Both the position numbers and the translations under genes were made by a program. The notes beneath the pieces were generated by a model, which saw only the letters and a list, made by a program, of their open reading frames with translations, ran no database searches and was not told the DNA's origin. Positions 26,701 to 34,302 of a stretch of DNA of 64,000 nt are shown piece by piece. The stretch comes from Paenibacillus sp. SY21-1 (GTDB lineage Bacteria > Bacillota > Bacilli > Paenibacillales > Paenibacillaceae). Numbering within the stretch: the first letter of the stretch is position 1; each line of letters starts with the position of its first letter. The stretch spans positions 62,001 to 126,000 of the forward strand of contig NZ_STGF01000007.1 of assembly GCF_005222705.1 (NCBI RefSeq). The letters are read 5' to 3'.

Positions 26701-26731
26701 GTCTCACAAAAGAAACGAAGGTGAGGTTACT

Positions 26732-27127
26732 ATGTCTAAGCAAAACATGAAAATGGAGGAATTAAGCGCTCTAGTTAAAGCAAAGCGCGGGAAAATAGGA
26801 CTCCGCGAAACAGCAAAACAAGTTGAGGTTAGCCCCTCAACCTTGTCACGGGTAGAGCAAGGAAAGATACCCGATCTTGAAACCCTTCAAAAGCTCTGTG
26901 ATTGGCTTCAGGTACCTTTAAGCCGTTTCATGAATGAAACAGAGCATGATGACTCAAACGTCATTGCAGGATTAAATCTACAGGGTATGGATACGCCATC
27001 AATTATCTCAGCACATTTACGTGCAGACAAAGCGCTGAGCCCAGAAAGCGCAGAAGCCCTTTCACGAATGATTCAAGTGGCGTATGAAACATTTGCGAAA
27101 AAACCTGGCAAAGACGAGGTACAATGA
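26732..27127 (+). CDS. XRE-family HTH regulator (131 aa)
   Basis: The product starts MSKQNMKMEELSALVKAKRG and has an HTH_3 domain near residues 15-65 with the typical LRETAKQVEVSPSTLSRVEQGKIPDLETL. The C-terminal half is helical with a hydrophobic face and may dimerise. It is preceded by AAGGTGAGG and overlaps the downstream metallopeptidase start by 4 bases (ATGA). Together they look like an ImmR/ImmA type regulator and anti-repressor protease pair, as in ICEBs1 and phages, so this may control the divergent operon to the left. Confidence 0.85.
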   Translation: MSKQNMKMEELSALVKAKRGKIGLRETAKQVEVSPSTLSRVEQGKIPDLETLQKLCDWLQVPLSRFMNETEHDDSNVIAGLNLQGMDTPSIISAHLRADKALSPESAEALSRMIQVAYETFAKKPGKDEVQ

Positions 27128-27675
27128 GACGAGGATTTAAGACTTGGTGCGAAGAAGAAGCAAGTAATTTTCGTAAAGTTCTTGGACTTAAAGAGTACGA
27201 AGCGCTTACGTGGGAAAATCTTTCAACTCATTTAAATGTTCCAGTCCTAGATGCTTCGATACTCGACATTACCGATGAAGATCGACAGCAGCTTTTTAAA
27301 AACGATTCAAATTGTTGGGATGCCTTCACCCTCTCTGTTGGGGAAAATAAACATATGGTTTTCTACAATTCAAATCAACCTCCTCGACGGAATACAAACA
27401 CTATCATGCATGAACTTGCACATTTAATTTGCAAACATGTACCAACAAAAATCGTGAAACTGGCGTTTCCAGTTCGAACTTTCGACCCTGCTCAAGAAGA
27501 TGAAGCAGACTGGTTGGCGGGAAGCTTGCTCTTGCCACGCGCAGCATTATTGCATTTGCTTAAAAAGGGAATGAAACGAGAAAATATTGCCGATCAATTT
27601 CAAGTCAGCATGGAACTTCTTCAGTATCGAATCAACATGACAGGTGTACTTAAACAAGTTCACAGAAGATGGTAA
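27124..27675 (+). CDS. ImmA/IrrE-family metallopeptidase (183 aa)
   Basis: The zinc-binding motif HELAH occurs in NTIMHELAHLICKH near residues 97-110, followed at a distance by DEADWLAGSLLLPRAAL, which contributes the third ligand region in the ImmA/IrrE (COG2856) family. Such proteases cleave a partner XRE repressor after DNA damage or other signals and so derepress element genes. Here it is translationally coupled to such a repressor. The next gene is convergent, with a shared terminator between them. Function by family; the cleavage target is inferred. Confidence 0.87.
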   Translation: MRRGFKTWCEEEASNFRKVLGLKEYEALTWENLSTHLNVPVLDASILDITDEDRQQLFKNDSNCWDAFTLSVGENKHMVFYNSNQPPRRNTNTIMHELAHLICKHVPTKIVKLAFPVRTFDPAQEDEADWLAGSLLLPRAALLHLLKKGMKRENIADQFQVSMELLQYRINMTGVLKQVHRRW

Positions 27676-27684
27676 ATTAATTAA

Positions 27685-27721
27685 AGACAACCCACTTTCA
27701 AATTGAAAGTGGGTTGTTTTC
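27685..27721. terminator. Bidirectional terminator
   Basis: ACAACCCACTTTCAA and TTGAAAGTGGGTTGT form a perfect 15-bp stem with one loop base, flanked by T/A runs. It separates the convergent metallopeptidase and tnsC-remnant units. Confidence 0.93.
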
Positions 27722-27723
27722 AT

Positions 27724-28490
27724 TTACACGGTATTTGGATAATTGAAAAATGTAAAATCGTCTATCACAAATGGACTTACTTCTGTCCCCTTATTTAATC
27801 TCACAACCCAATCATACGCCTCCGCAAAATCAACCATTTCTAATTTATCTGCCTCTCGTTTGATAGCAACTATGGCTGCTTGTCGTACTAAGCCCATAAC
27901 GGAGTCAACATCGCCTCGACTAGCATAATGCATGCGATCACGAAAACCCTCATCCATTAAACATGATTCATATTCGAACACCTGTCTCAATTGGATAGCA
28001 ATTGAACACAACATATCATGAAACCCGGCAATCTCGTTTCTCGTTGAATATCCCAAAGGCTTCAGACAATATTGAATCGGGTACGCTTGACCATATTTAG
28101 GTTTTGCCCCCATCTAAATCGGAAATCATGTATTCTACAGAAAATAATTGTGGCTTGTGAGTAAACGTGCAGCATGTGAAAAAACTCAAACAATCTGTTT
28201 AGCATTTTTTCTTTATCATGCTCAGTAACATTCTTAAAGCCGTCAATGAGGATAGTTTGGATCTGTTTTACTTGAATCAGTTTGGTAAGCCTCCGAAACT
28301 TATAATGAAAAGTTCCTTTGGTTGAGAATGGGTCTCCTAAATCAGATAACAACTTTTCAACAGCGCTGATTTTAGAGCCCGGTGTTGGAATACTTGTATA
28401 CAAAATTGAAGAATGATGAGCACGAATGCTGTAGATGAACTCTAATTTCTGTTCGGTTGACAACTGTGACACGTAAATCGCTCCTTTGTT
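27724..28490 (-). pseudogene. Degenerate second tnsC (TniB-like ATPase remnant)
   Basis: Two adjacent minus-strand frames align with the intact TnsC at 28,613-29,581. The first matches from LSTEQKLEFIYSIRAHH, then skips about 60 residues that include the Walker A motif and resumes at ILYTSIPTPGSKISAVEKLL; its Walker B has decayed from LIMLDEF to TILIDGF. After a frameshift near 28,110 the second frame (YCLKPLGYSTRNEIAGFHD, then ASRGDVDSVMGLVRQAA) matches the C-terminal part. The copy cannot bind ATP and is broken. It marks a past duplication or fusion of two related elements. Confidence 0.85.
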
Positions 28491-28554
28491 TTGTCGTCCG
28501 CCCACCCTAAGTTTCATTAGATAAGCTCGCTATATATTAGGATGGTAAAGATAG

Positions 28555-28585
28555 ACTGCCAACGTTGAAAGACAAAGTTGGCAGT
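28555..28585 (-). terminator. Hairpin between tnsC and its remnant
   Basis: ACTGCCAAC and GTTGGCAGT form a perfect 9-bp stem with a 13-base loop, just downstream of the tnsC stop; the T-tract is weak. It could end the transposition transcript or be part of an old element boundary. Confidence 0.5.
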
Positions 28586-28612
28586 TATACTTTCACAATA
28601 GTGATTCAGTTA

Positions 28613-29581
28613 TCATTTCGCAGTGGTAATTGGATACTTCGACAGTGTGAATTCTTCAATTAAAAATGGGTTAACTGCCTTTCCACTACTAACGTGGGTG
28701 AATAATTCAAATGCTTTTGCGAAATCTTCAATTTCGACACGCTCAGCTTCACGGTCAATCGCGTACTTCGCAGCCTTACGGACCAATTTCATTATGGAAT
28801 CAATCACCCCGCGAGTGGCATAATACATTCGATCTGCGAATTCTTCGTCTGCCAACATGGATTGCATATCGAATACCTCCATTAACTGCTTATCGATTTC
28901 ATGAAGGACTCTCCGAAATGTCTCCACTTCGCTACTTGACACATAACCAAAAGGTTTCACTTGATAGCGCGTTGGAAATCTACGACTCAATTGTGGGTTA
29001 TAGTCAAGGACAAGTTCTGAGTCCTTGAGACCAAATAGAACGACGGGCACCTTTGTCTGATTAATTAATGATTTGAACCAATCGGATACCTTGTAGATTA
29101 CCTTCTCTTTATCTCTGTCAACGAAATGCTGGAATTCGTCGAGCATGATAAGTTCTACACGATTAGCTTCAATTAGCTTGACTAAGCGATTGTATTTTTG
29201 TGGTGCCGTACCCCGTGAAGGGTACGGATCTCCTAGTTCTGACAATAGCTTTTCTGAGACACTGACATTTGAAGCTGGGCTTGGAATACTGGCATACAAA
29301 ATCACTCGATTCGTAGCCTGCATCCCGTCTACGGTTGTACTGACGACTTTATTGTGTTTGGCGATATACGTTTCATATATCGTTGTTTTTCCAGAACCCG
29401 ATTCGCCGTATACTAATACAGAATGCGGATCTGTCGAATATGACGATTCCTGGTGCACATCCTCTATTAGTTGCATGGCTTGCATGAATGCAGGGTGAAT
29501 AACTCGAATTCCTTCTACAAACTTCAGTCTACTTTCACGCGTCATGGTTTCCAACGTTGATCGTCTCCCATCCAAAATCAT
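28613..29581 (-). CDS. tnsC: TnsC/TniB-type transposition ATPase
   Basis: TnsC/TniB is the AAA+ ATPase that links target selection (TniQ/TnsD) to the transposase and gives target immunity. The 322-residue product has Walker A GESGSGKTT at about residues 59-67, Walker B LIMLDE at 144-149, and sensor-like SRRFPTRYQV near 222. It overlaps the end of tnsB. The ATG at 29,581 has no good ribosome site; TTG at 29,554, 10 bases after GGGAG, or ATG at 29,545 is more likely. Its decayed sister copy lies directly downstream. All parts expected for activity are present. Confidence 0.92.
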   Translation of the reverse strand: MILDGRRSTLETMTRESRLKFVEGIRVIHPAFMQAMQLIEDVHQESSYSTDPHSVLVYGESGSGKTTIYETYIAKHNKVVSTTVDGMQATNRVILYASIPSPASNVSVSEKLLSELGDPYPSRGTAPQKYNRLVKLIEANRVELIMLDEFQHFVDRDKEKVIYKVSDWFKSLINQTKVPVVLFGLKDSELVLDYNPQLSRRFPTRYQVKPFGYVSSSEVETFRRVLHEIDKQLMEVFDMQSMLADEEFADRMYYATRGVIDSIMKLVRKAAKYAIDREAERVEIEDFAKAFELFTHVSSGKAVNPFLIEEFTLSKYPITTAK

Positions 29582-31505
29582 TATTTAGTTCATTGAATTG
29601 CTTGCGCACCGTATCGGCAATTCGCAACTCACGCTTTTGATTGCGGTTTAGCTTGCTAGCGACCATTTCAGCAGAGGACTGCTGAATATGAGCGGCTGCA
29701 CGTACATTTGTTGTCTTTTTGGCTTCATTTTGAAATTCAGCCGCCATTTCAGCTTTTGTGTTGTTCAGAGAACGATAATTAACCTCCTGCTTTTGCCGAT
29801 TGATTTTTTTCACCAACAATTTGTGAGTGAACTCGTACAAGCCAGTCGTATACTCCTGATCCGTACAGGGAACTGAGAGATACAACTTTGAAATGGGATT
29901 GTAAACATTGATTTTGGTCATATCCATCGGATCATATTTAAAATCAACGTTGCTAATGTCCCGTTTTATCAATTCCATTTTTAACTCTTGCAATTCTAAA
30001 GAGTTATAAAACAGATGTTGATATTGAATGCCTGTGCGTTGGATGGAGGCTCCTTTCTTTAATTTACCAAGGATAACATCCCAAACTTCAGAATCATCCA
30101 GAAACGGCGGCGCTCCGTACTCACTTACCTTATCTTCCCAAAGCTTGGCAGGCGCTCCTTTAACACCCTTATTAAAATCTTGCGAATAGATATCCACCAC
30201 CCAGCGATGAAAAAGCCTTACAAACGTCTGGTAGCCAATTACTGCATGCTTGGCGGAATCATACTCTTTTTTATCAATCACATTTGAAAACGTTGTTCCT
30301 GGTGCAAGATGAATGAATTTCTGATTAATGGTACGAAACGTACGCTCAACCTGTCCTTTAAACCAAGGTTTTCGAGGTGGGCAATACTGAATTTCAATAT
30401 CTAATTGCCTACATACGTCCTTCAGGGACTCACTTCTAAATTCTTTTCCGTTGTCTAAAACGAGTGTTTTTGGAATGCCGTATGCAACCCACTCATTCTT
30501 TATTTCTGGAAAAACTTCTTTAATATAATACTTGGACGACATCATATGCCTTAATGTTCGAGCTACGGAAACGTATGAGGGGGAGTGAAAGGCTATATAC
30601 GCTCCAACGATATTTCCAGTGGCTTTGTCAACAGCAATAGTGAGCCAAGGTCTTCCGAGCAGCATCCTTGTTTTCTCGTCAACGAGAAACAGATCAAGTC
30701 TCGTATGGTCCATTTCGACAACTTCTAATGGACGTTTTGGTCTCACTCTTACTTTTGTTGAACCAAGTTTGTCAAACGCAGTTTTCTCCCCTTCACGCTG
30801 CTCAAGCAACTTTAGCTTATTACGCATGTTGATGCGCCGGAGAAACGTATTATAGGATGGTACTTTTAACTTATTCTCCTCCTCCCGATGTCGATTTGTA
30901 TTTTCGAAAGAAGCTTCCATCAATGAATACACATGTGTAGCCGTAGGTCTTTGCTTACTCATGTAATGCTCATCGATGATCTTGTCCATCTTTTCGTCAA
31001 CGTCGCTTGCCAATCGAGAAGAGCCCTTACTTCCGCAGTTAAACGTATTTGGGAGCAAGGAAGCTATATCGCAGCCACTATCCACATAGGAATTGTACCA
31101 ACGCCTTAGCGTCATCGCGGATTTGGGTCTACCTAGGAGTTTGAGCTCTTTTTCACGCATCTCTAAATACCTCAGCAACTTCATCCCTTTAAAGTCCAGT
31201 AGCGGTTTAATTGCTTCGTAACGTTCGTTTACAATTTCCTTTTCTTCTTCCGTGCACATTGAATAATCAACGGTTGCAGGACGATTGGTGACTGGACTAA
31301 GCGATCTTAAACTTGGTCCTACAGGCAAAAACTTGATTGAACCTTTTTCATGAAGCAACATCAAGTCCTTCGTGCTGTAAATAACTTCCTTGTTTGCAGA
31401 AAGATTTTTGACTACGAACTGTCCAGGAAGTGTCTCATTTTGAATCTCAAAAGTATTATCGTCCAGTGTGAATCGAACATTTTCCTCGAGAATGATGGTT
31501 TGCAT
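29535..31505 (-). CDS. tnsB: TnsB/TniA-type DDE transposase
   Basis: TnsB cuts and joins the transposon 3' ends. The 656-residue protein has an N-terminal beta-rich and HTH region for end binding, an rve/DDE core with the catalytic triad at about D266 (MDHTRLDLFL), D351 (TLVLDNGKEF) and E387 (GQVERTF), and a C-terminal Mu-transposase-like beta domain with a basic tail. No TnsA-like nuclease domain is fused or adjacent, so 5' strands would not be cut by TnsA, as in Tn5053-like or type V-K elements. It is followed by overlapping tnsC and preceded by a tniQ gene 19 bases upstream. Confidence 0.93.
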   Translation of the reverse strand: MQTIILEENVRFTLDDNTFEIQNETLPGQFVVKNLSANKEVIYSTKDLMLLHEKGSIKFLPVGPSLRSLSPVTNRPATVDYSMCTEEEKEIVNERYEAIKPLLDFKGMKLLRYLEMREKELKLLGRPKSAMTLRRWYNSYVDSGCDIASLLPNTFNCGSKGSSRLASDVDEKMDKIIDEHYMSKQRPTATHVYSLMEASFENTNRHREEENKLKVPSYNTFLRRINMRNKLKLLEQREGEKTAFDKLGSTKVRVRPKRPLEVVEMDHTRLDLFLVDEKTRMLLGRPWLTIAVDKATGNIVGAYIAFHSPSYVSVARTLRHMMSSKYYIKEVFPEIKNEWVAYGIPKTLVLDNGKEFRSESLKDVCRQLDIEIQYCPPRKPWFKGQVERTFRTINQKFIHLAPGTTFSNVIDKKEYDSAKHAVIGYQTFVRLFHRWVVDIYSQDFNKGVKGAPAKLWEDKVSEYGAPPFLDDSEVWDVILGKLKKGASIQRTGIQYQHLFYNSLELQELKMELIKRDISNVDFKYDPMDMTKINVYNPISKLYLSVPCTDQEYTTGLYEFTHKLLVKKINRQKQEVNYRSLNNTKAEMAAEFQNEAKKTTNVRAAAHIQQSSAEMVASKLNRNQKRELRIADTVRKQFNELNNDFGWETINVGNHDA

Positions 31506-31523
31506 CGCACTTTCCCTCCTTTT

Positions 31524-33083
31524 TTACTTGCCCAATACAGCAAGCAAATCGTTATTAAACAGATACACATCGGTTAATGTTTGGATCTCTTTCTGGCAAC
31601 AGCAACGTATTTCTCCATTAATTACTGCCTTAATAACTGATGTGAAATTCATGTGGAACTTAAGTTTCTTCAAGCTTTCATAATCAAGCTGCACCCATTC
31701 TGAAAAGCTATTGGCACTCCCCAACACTTCACAGCGATCGTTAATTTTGCTCAATAGACTGCTCACTGTTGAAGGATGAATTTTGCGCCTAACAAAATTA
31801 TCCTTACCATTGCCATGTTCAAGTTTTAACATGTTACCGTCAGCAAGTTGGCGAACAACATGTGCCGTCACTCCTAGCCACATAGCAACTTGTGACGTAT
31901 TAAGCAATTCACGTCTGAATTCGGCGTACGCCTCCACTCTTGATCTCTCGAACAATGTGATTTTCTTTGTTCGACCGTATGTTCTTGTCGTGAAGACCAA
32001 TGTGCCGTTTTCGCCTAATCTGCTCAAATACTTATCATCACAATTCAGGATTTTCCTCGCTTGTGATAGCGAACAGTATTTTGAGTCATCTTGGTCGAAA
32101 ACGTATTTCATACGTGCGAATCCTTGAACCGCATTGGAATGAACATCGACATAAACATTTTTATGAGCGACAAGTTTTTCATTCACGATAATTTGATCGA
32201 TGAGCAATCGCTTTGAATAAAACACTCGCTCCGCCGATCGAGTCAACTCGATAACCTCAATGGCGCTTGCAAAATACCGACTTGGATTTGCAAGCAAATG
32301 ATGAGCAGCAGTTGCCAAAAACACACACATCGCGAAAGAACGCTGACTACCTTTTTTCAGAGTGTAATTTACCGTCTGATTTGGAGGTAGCATTTCACCA
32401 AAAGCTAGTCGGTCAGAGGGAGCTCCATCCAATAGTCTTGAGAACAAATCGACTACTTGAAAGTATTCTCTACTTGATAAAGTGGCGCCACCTTCAAGCT
32501 GGAATGAAGATTTTTCACCTGTTAACATCCCCTGAATGGCTGTTTGGGCATTTAATGAAGCATCACTTGGTGGCGATGATGAGACATCTTTGTATCTCAC
32601 ACCACAAACGCATGAACCTCCAATTAAATGATTGATTCGAATAACACGATTACAATGGGGACATTTGTCTATCAAGTTGAGCTTGTGTTTCAAGCAAACT
32701 CCAATCATGCTTACATCCCAAAGCAATCGGTGATATTCAGCGTCTTTCATACAATCCGGACAATACTTAATGCGGGTTTGGAAATAATGTTGGCGCTGGT
32801 TTATCAAATTTGACTCTCTACCGAATAACAAATCATCAAATTGGTTGAGCATTAATTTTTCCAATTCAACGTAACCGTTATTCTCTAACACCTCAATGAC
32901 CTTGCTATTCCAGAGATTATCGCTCTTGAAATAGTTCATGTTTGCACGGTAGTCATAATAATGCCCCTTTCGATTAATTAAGGTTTGAAACGATTGGTGA
33001 GAATTGTAATGAACAATACGTTGCGCGAGCCCCATTAAACTTTCACCTGGCATTACCAACGGCTTAAATGACAGTTGATTCAT
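31524..33083 (-). CDS. tniQ: TniQ/TnsD-family target-site selector 1 (519 aa)
   Basis: TniQ/TnsD proteins recognise the insertion target and recruit TnsC. This 519-residue copy has the TniQ N-terminal domain (VMPGESLMGLAQRI near residue 10), a zinc-finger region with CPDC near residues 112-115, HRLLW, CLKHK, then CPHC and CVCG, and a C-terminal half with a predicted HTH (LNTSQVAMWLGVTAHVVRQL). The length is that of sequence-reading TnsD rather than the short TniQ of CRISPR-associated elements. It is directly upstream of tnsB and probably in one operon. It is one of two candidates for the comEC-directed selector. Confidence 0.9.
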   Translation of the reverse strand: MNQLSFKPLVMPGESLMGLAQRIVHYNSHQSFQTLINRKGHYYDYRANMNYFKSDNLWNSKVIEVLENNGYVELEKLMLNQFDDLLFGRESNLINQRQHYFQTRIKYCPDCMKDAEYHRLLWDVSMIGVCLKHKLNLIDKCPHCNRVIRINHLIGGSCVCGVRYKDVSSSPPSDASLNAQTAIQGMLTGEKSSFQLEGGATLSSREYFQVVDLFSRLLDGAPSDRLAFGEMLPPNQTVNYTLKKGSQRSFAMCVFLATAAHHLLANPSRYFASAIEVIELTRSAERVFYSKRLLIDQIIVNEKLVAHKNVYVDVHSNAVQGFARMKYVFDQDDSKYCSLSQARKILNCDDKYLSRLGENGTLVFTTRTYGRTKKITLFERSRVEAYAEFRRELLNTSQVAMWLGVTAHVVRQLADGNMLKLEHGNGKDNFVRRKIHPSTVSSLLSKINDRCEVLGSANSFSEWVQLDYESLKKLKFHMNFTSVIKAVINGEIRCCCQKEIQTLTDVYLFNNDLLAVLGK

Positions 33084-33234
33084 GCTTGCCCTCCTAATGT
33101 ATGCAGTGCTTCAAAAAATATCTGACGCACTGCAATTGATTAGCATCGTGCTGTTGCTGAATAAATCGTAACCCACAAAATCAGAAATTTAAATTTTCAG
33201 GTTTTGTGCCAATTTCAGTAAGCATGAAAAAAGA

Positions 33235-33264
33235 CAAAAAAAAGAGAGCAAAGATCTGCTCTCC
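33235..33264 (-). terminator. Terminator after the XRE gene at 33,291
   Basis: GGAGAGCAGATCTTTGCTCTC reads on the minus strand with a GAGAGC/GCTCTC stem followed by eight T. It separates the XRE gene from tniQ, so tniQ-tnsB-tnsC need their own promoter in the roughly 150-base gap before 33,083. Confidence 0.85.
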
Positions 33265-33290
33265 ATTCAAATGATCAAACTGGTTCATGT

Positions 33291-34214
33291 TCAGGAATCA
33301 TGAGATTGCTTTTTGATTTTATTGTTCAGATAAATGATGAATTCTAGATTATCTGAAACTCGTTGCATCGTAGTCTCATATCCAATCTTATATGTCATTA
33401 GCGCCTTTTGAAGCGAGCCAATAACATGTATCAGCTCTGGAAGGAGCCATTTCGCTGGAATTTGTTCTTCAATCGGCACCACAGCACGATCTTCTTCTAA
33501 TAATTTATGTATGAACTTCTCCAATTGTTTCATCAATTGCTCTATTTGGTCGATGTCAATTCGTTTCAACATTCGATTCATGATCTTCATTAATGAAACT
33601 AATTTTGTGTAATCTTCGGTATCTTTAATTAATTTCAGAGCGGCTTGAAGCACGATAGCAATTTGTGGTGAACGATCTACTTTGGGGTCAACCGCATCAC
33701 CACCTCCTAATTTATAATCTTCATCGCTCCAATCAACACCTGATAAAATTTCTTCATGTTTAATCTTTAATCGCTCTTCCAGCATCGCCAAAGTTTCTGC
33801 TTTGATAGAGCTTGTACCATTAATGATATTTGACATTGTTCCTGTCGAAATCCCCAGTGCTTTAGCAGCTGCCGATTGGGTCAAGCCTCTTTTATTTATT
33901 GCAGTACGTACATTAACACCAATGTTCTGGCGTATTTCCGGGTATGTGCCAAACGTGAATACGTCAAGAGATGGAATCGGAAGGGAATTAACTGGATGCA
34001 AACTGATTATTTCATTTTGTGGCTGAAACATTTTATCATTATCAGGAACAACTGCAGAGACATGCAGTGCAATATCATCAAAATAAACTATGTTCTCCAA
34101 AAACTCATGATATTTATCAGGACTAAAAGTAACCACAATATTGACATCATTATGTATCATCAACTGTTGTAGCTCTTTAATAGTGAAGATATAACTATCG
34201 TCGATCCGTTGCAT
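33291..34214 (-). CDS. XRE-family regulator between the two tniQ genes (307 aa)
   Basis: The product starts MQRIDDSYIFTIKELQQLM; the ATG at 34,214 follows GGAGGG by 6 bases. An N-terminal region of about 90 residues of unknown fold is followed by an HTH_XRE domain near residues 95-150 (VRTAINKRGLTQSAAAKALG and STGTMSNIINGTSS), then a long helical C terminus with RMLKRIDIDQIEQLMKQLEK. It is the only regulator inside the transposition block and sits between tniQ genes, each with its own terminator, so control of transposition is an inference from position. Confidence 0.8.
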   Translation of the reverse strand: MQRIDDSYIFTIKELQQLMIHNDVNIVVTFSPDKYHEFLENIVYFDDIALHVSAVVPDNDKMFQPQNEIISLHPVNSLPIPSLDVFTFGTYPEIRQNIGVNVRTAINKRGLTQSAAAKALGISTGTMSNIINGTSSIKAETLAMLEERLKIKHEEILSGVDWSDEDYKLGGGDAVDPKVDRSPQIAIVLQAALKLIKDTEDYTKLVSLMKIMNRMLKRIDIDQIEQLMKQLEKFIHKLLEEDRAVVPIEEQIPAKWLLPELIHVIGSLQKALMTYKIGYETTMQRVSDNLEFIIYLNNKIKKQSHDS

Positions 34215-34279
34215 GTCATCCCTCCGCATATATCAAATGTATACAGTATCGACGTCAATTTCTTTCGTCATACTAAAAT

Positions 34280-34302
34280 GAAAAAAGACCGATTACTCGG
34301 TC
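34280..34302 (-). terminator. Terminator overlapping the tniQ2 stop codon
   Basis: GACCGA and TCGGTC form a 6-bp stem with a 4-base loop around the stop codon, followed by TTTTTT on the minus strand. The second tniQ is therefore a separate transcript from the XRE gene. Confidence 0.8.

Noticed and set aside
26429..26743. 104-codon minus-strand frame over the 56-aa gene
   Set aside because: It overlaps the ribosome site and promoter of the 56-aa gene, which is better supported by its own site and by composition.
23155..28505. Shared TCCGCCCAC at 23,162 and 28,496 as paired transposon ends
   Set aside because: Only nine bases match, in direct orientation and without flanking similarity, so chance is likely.
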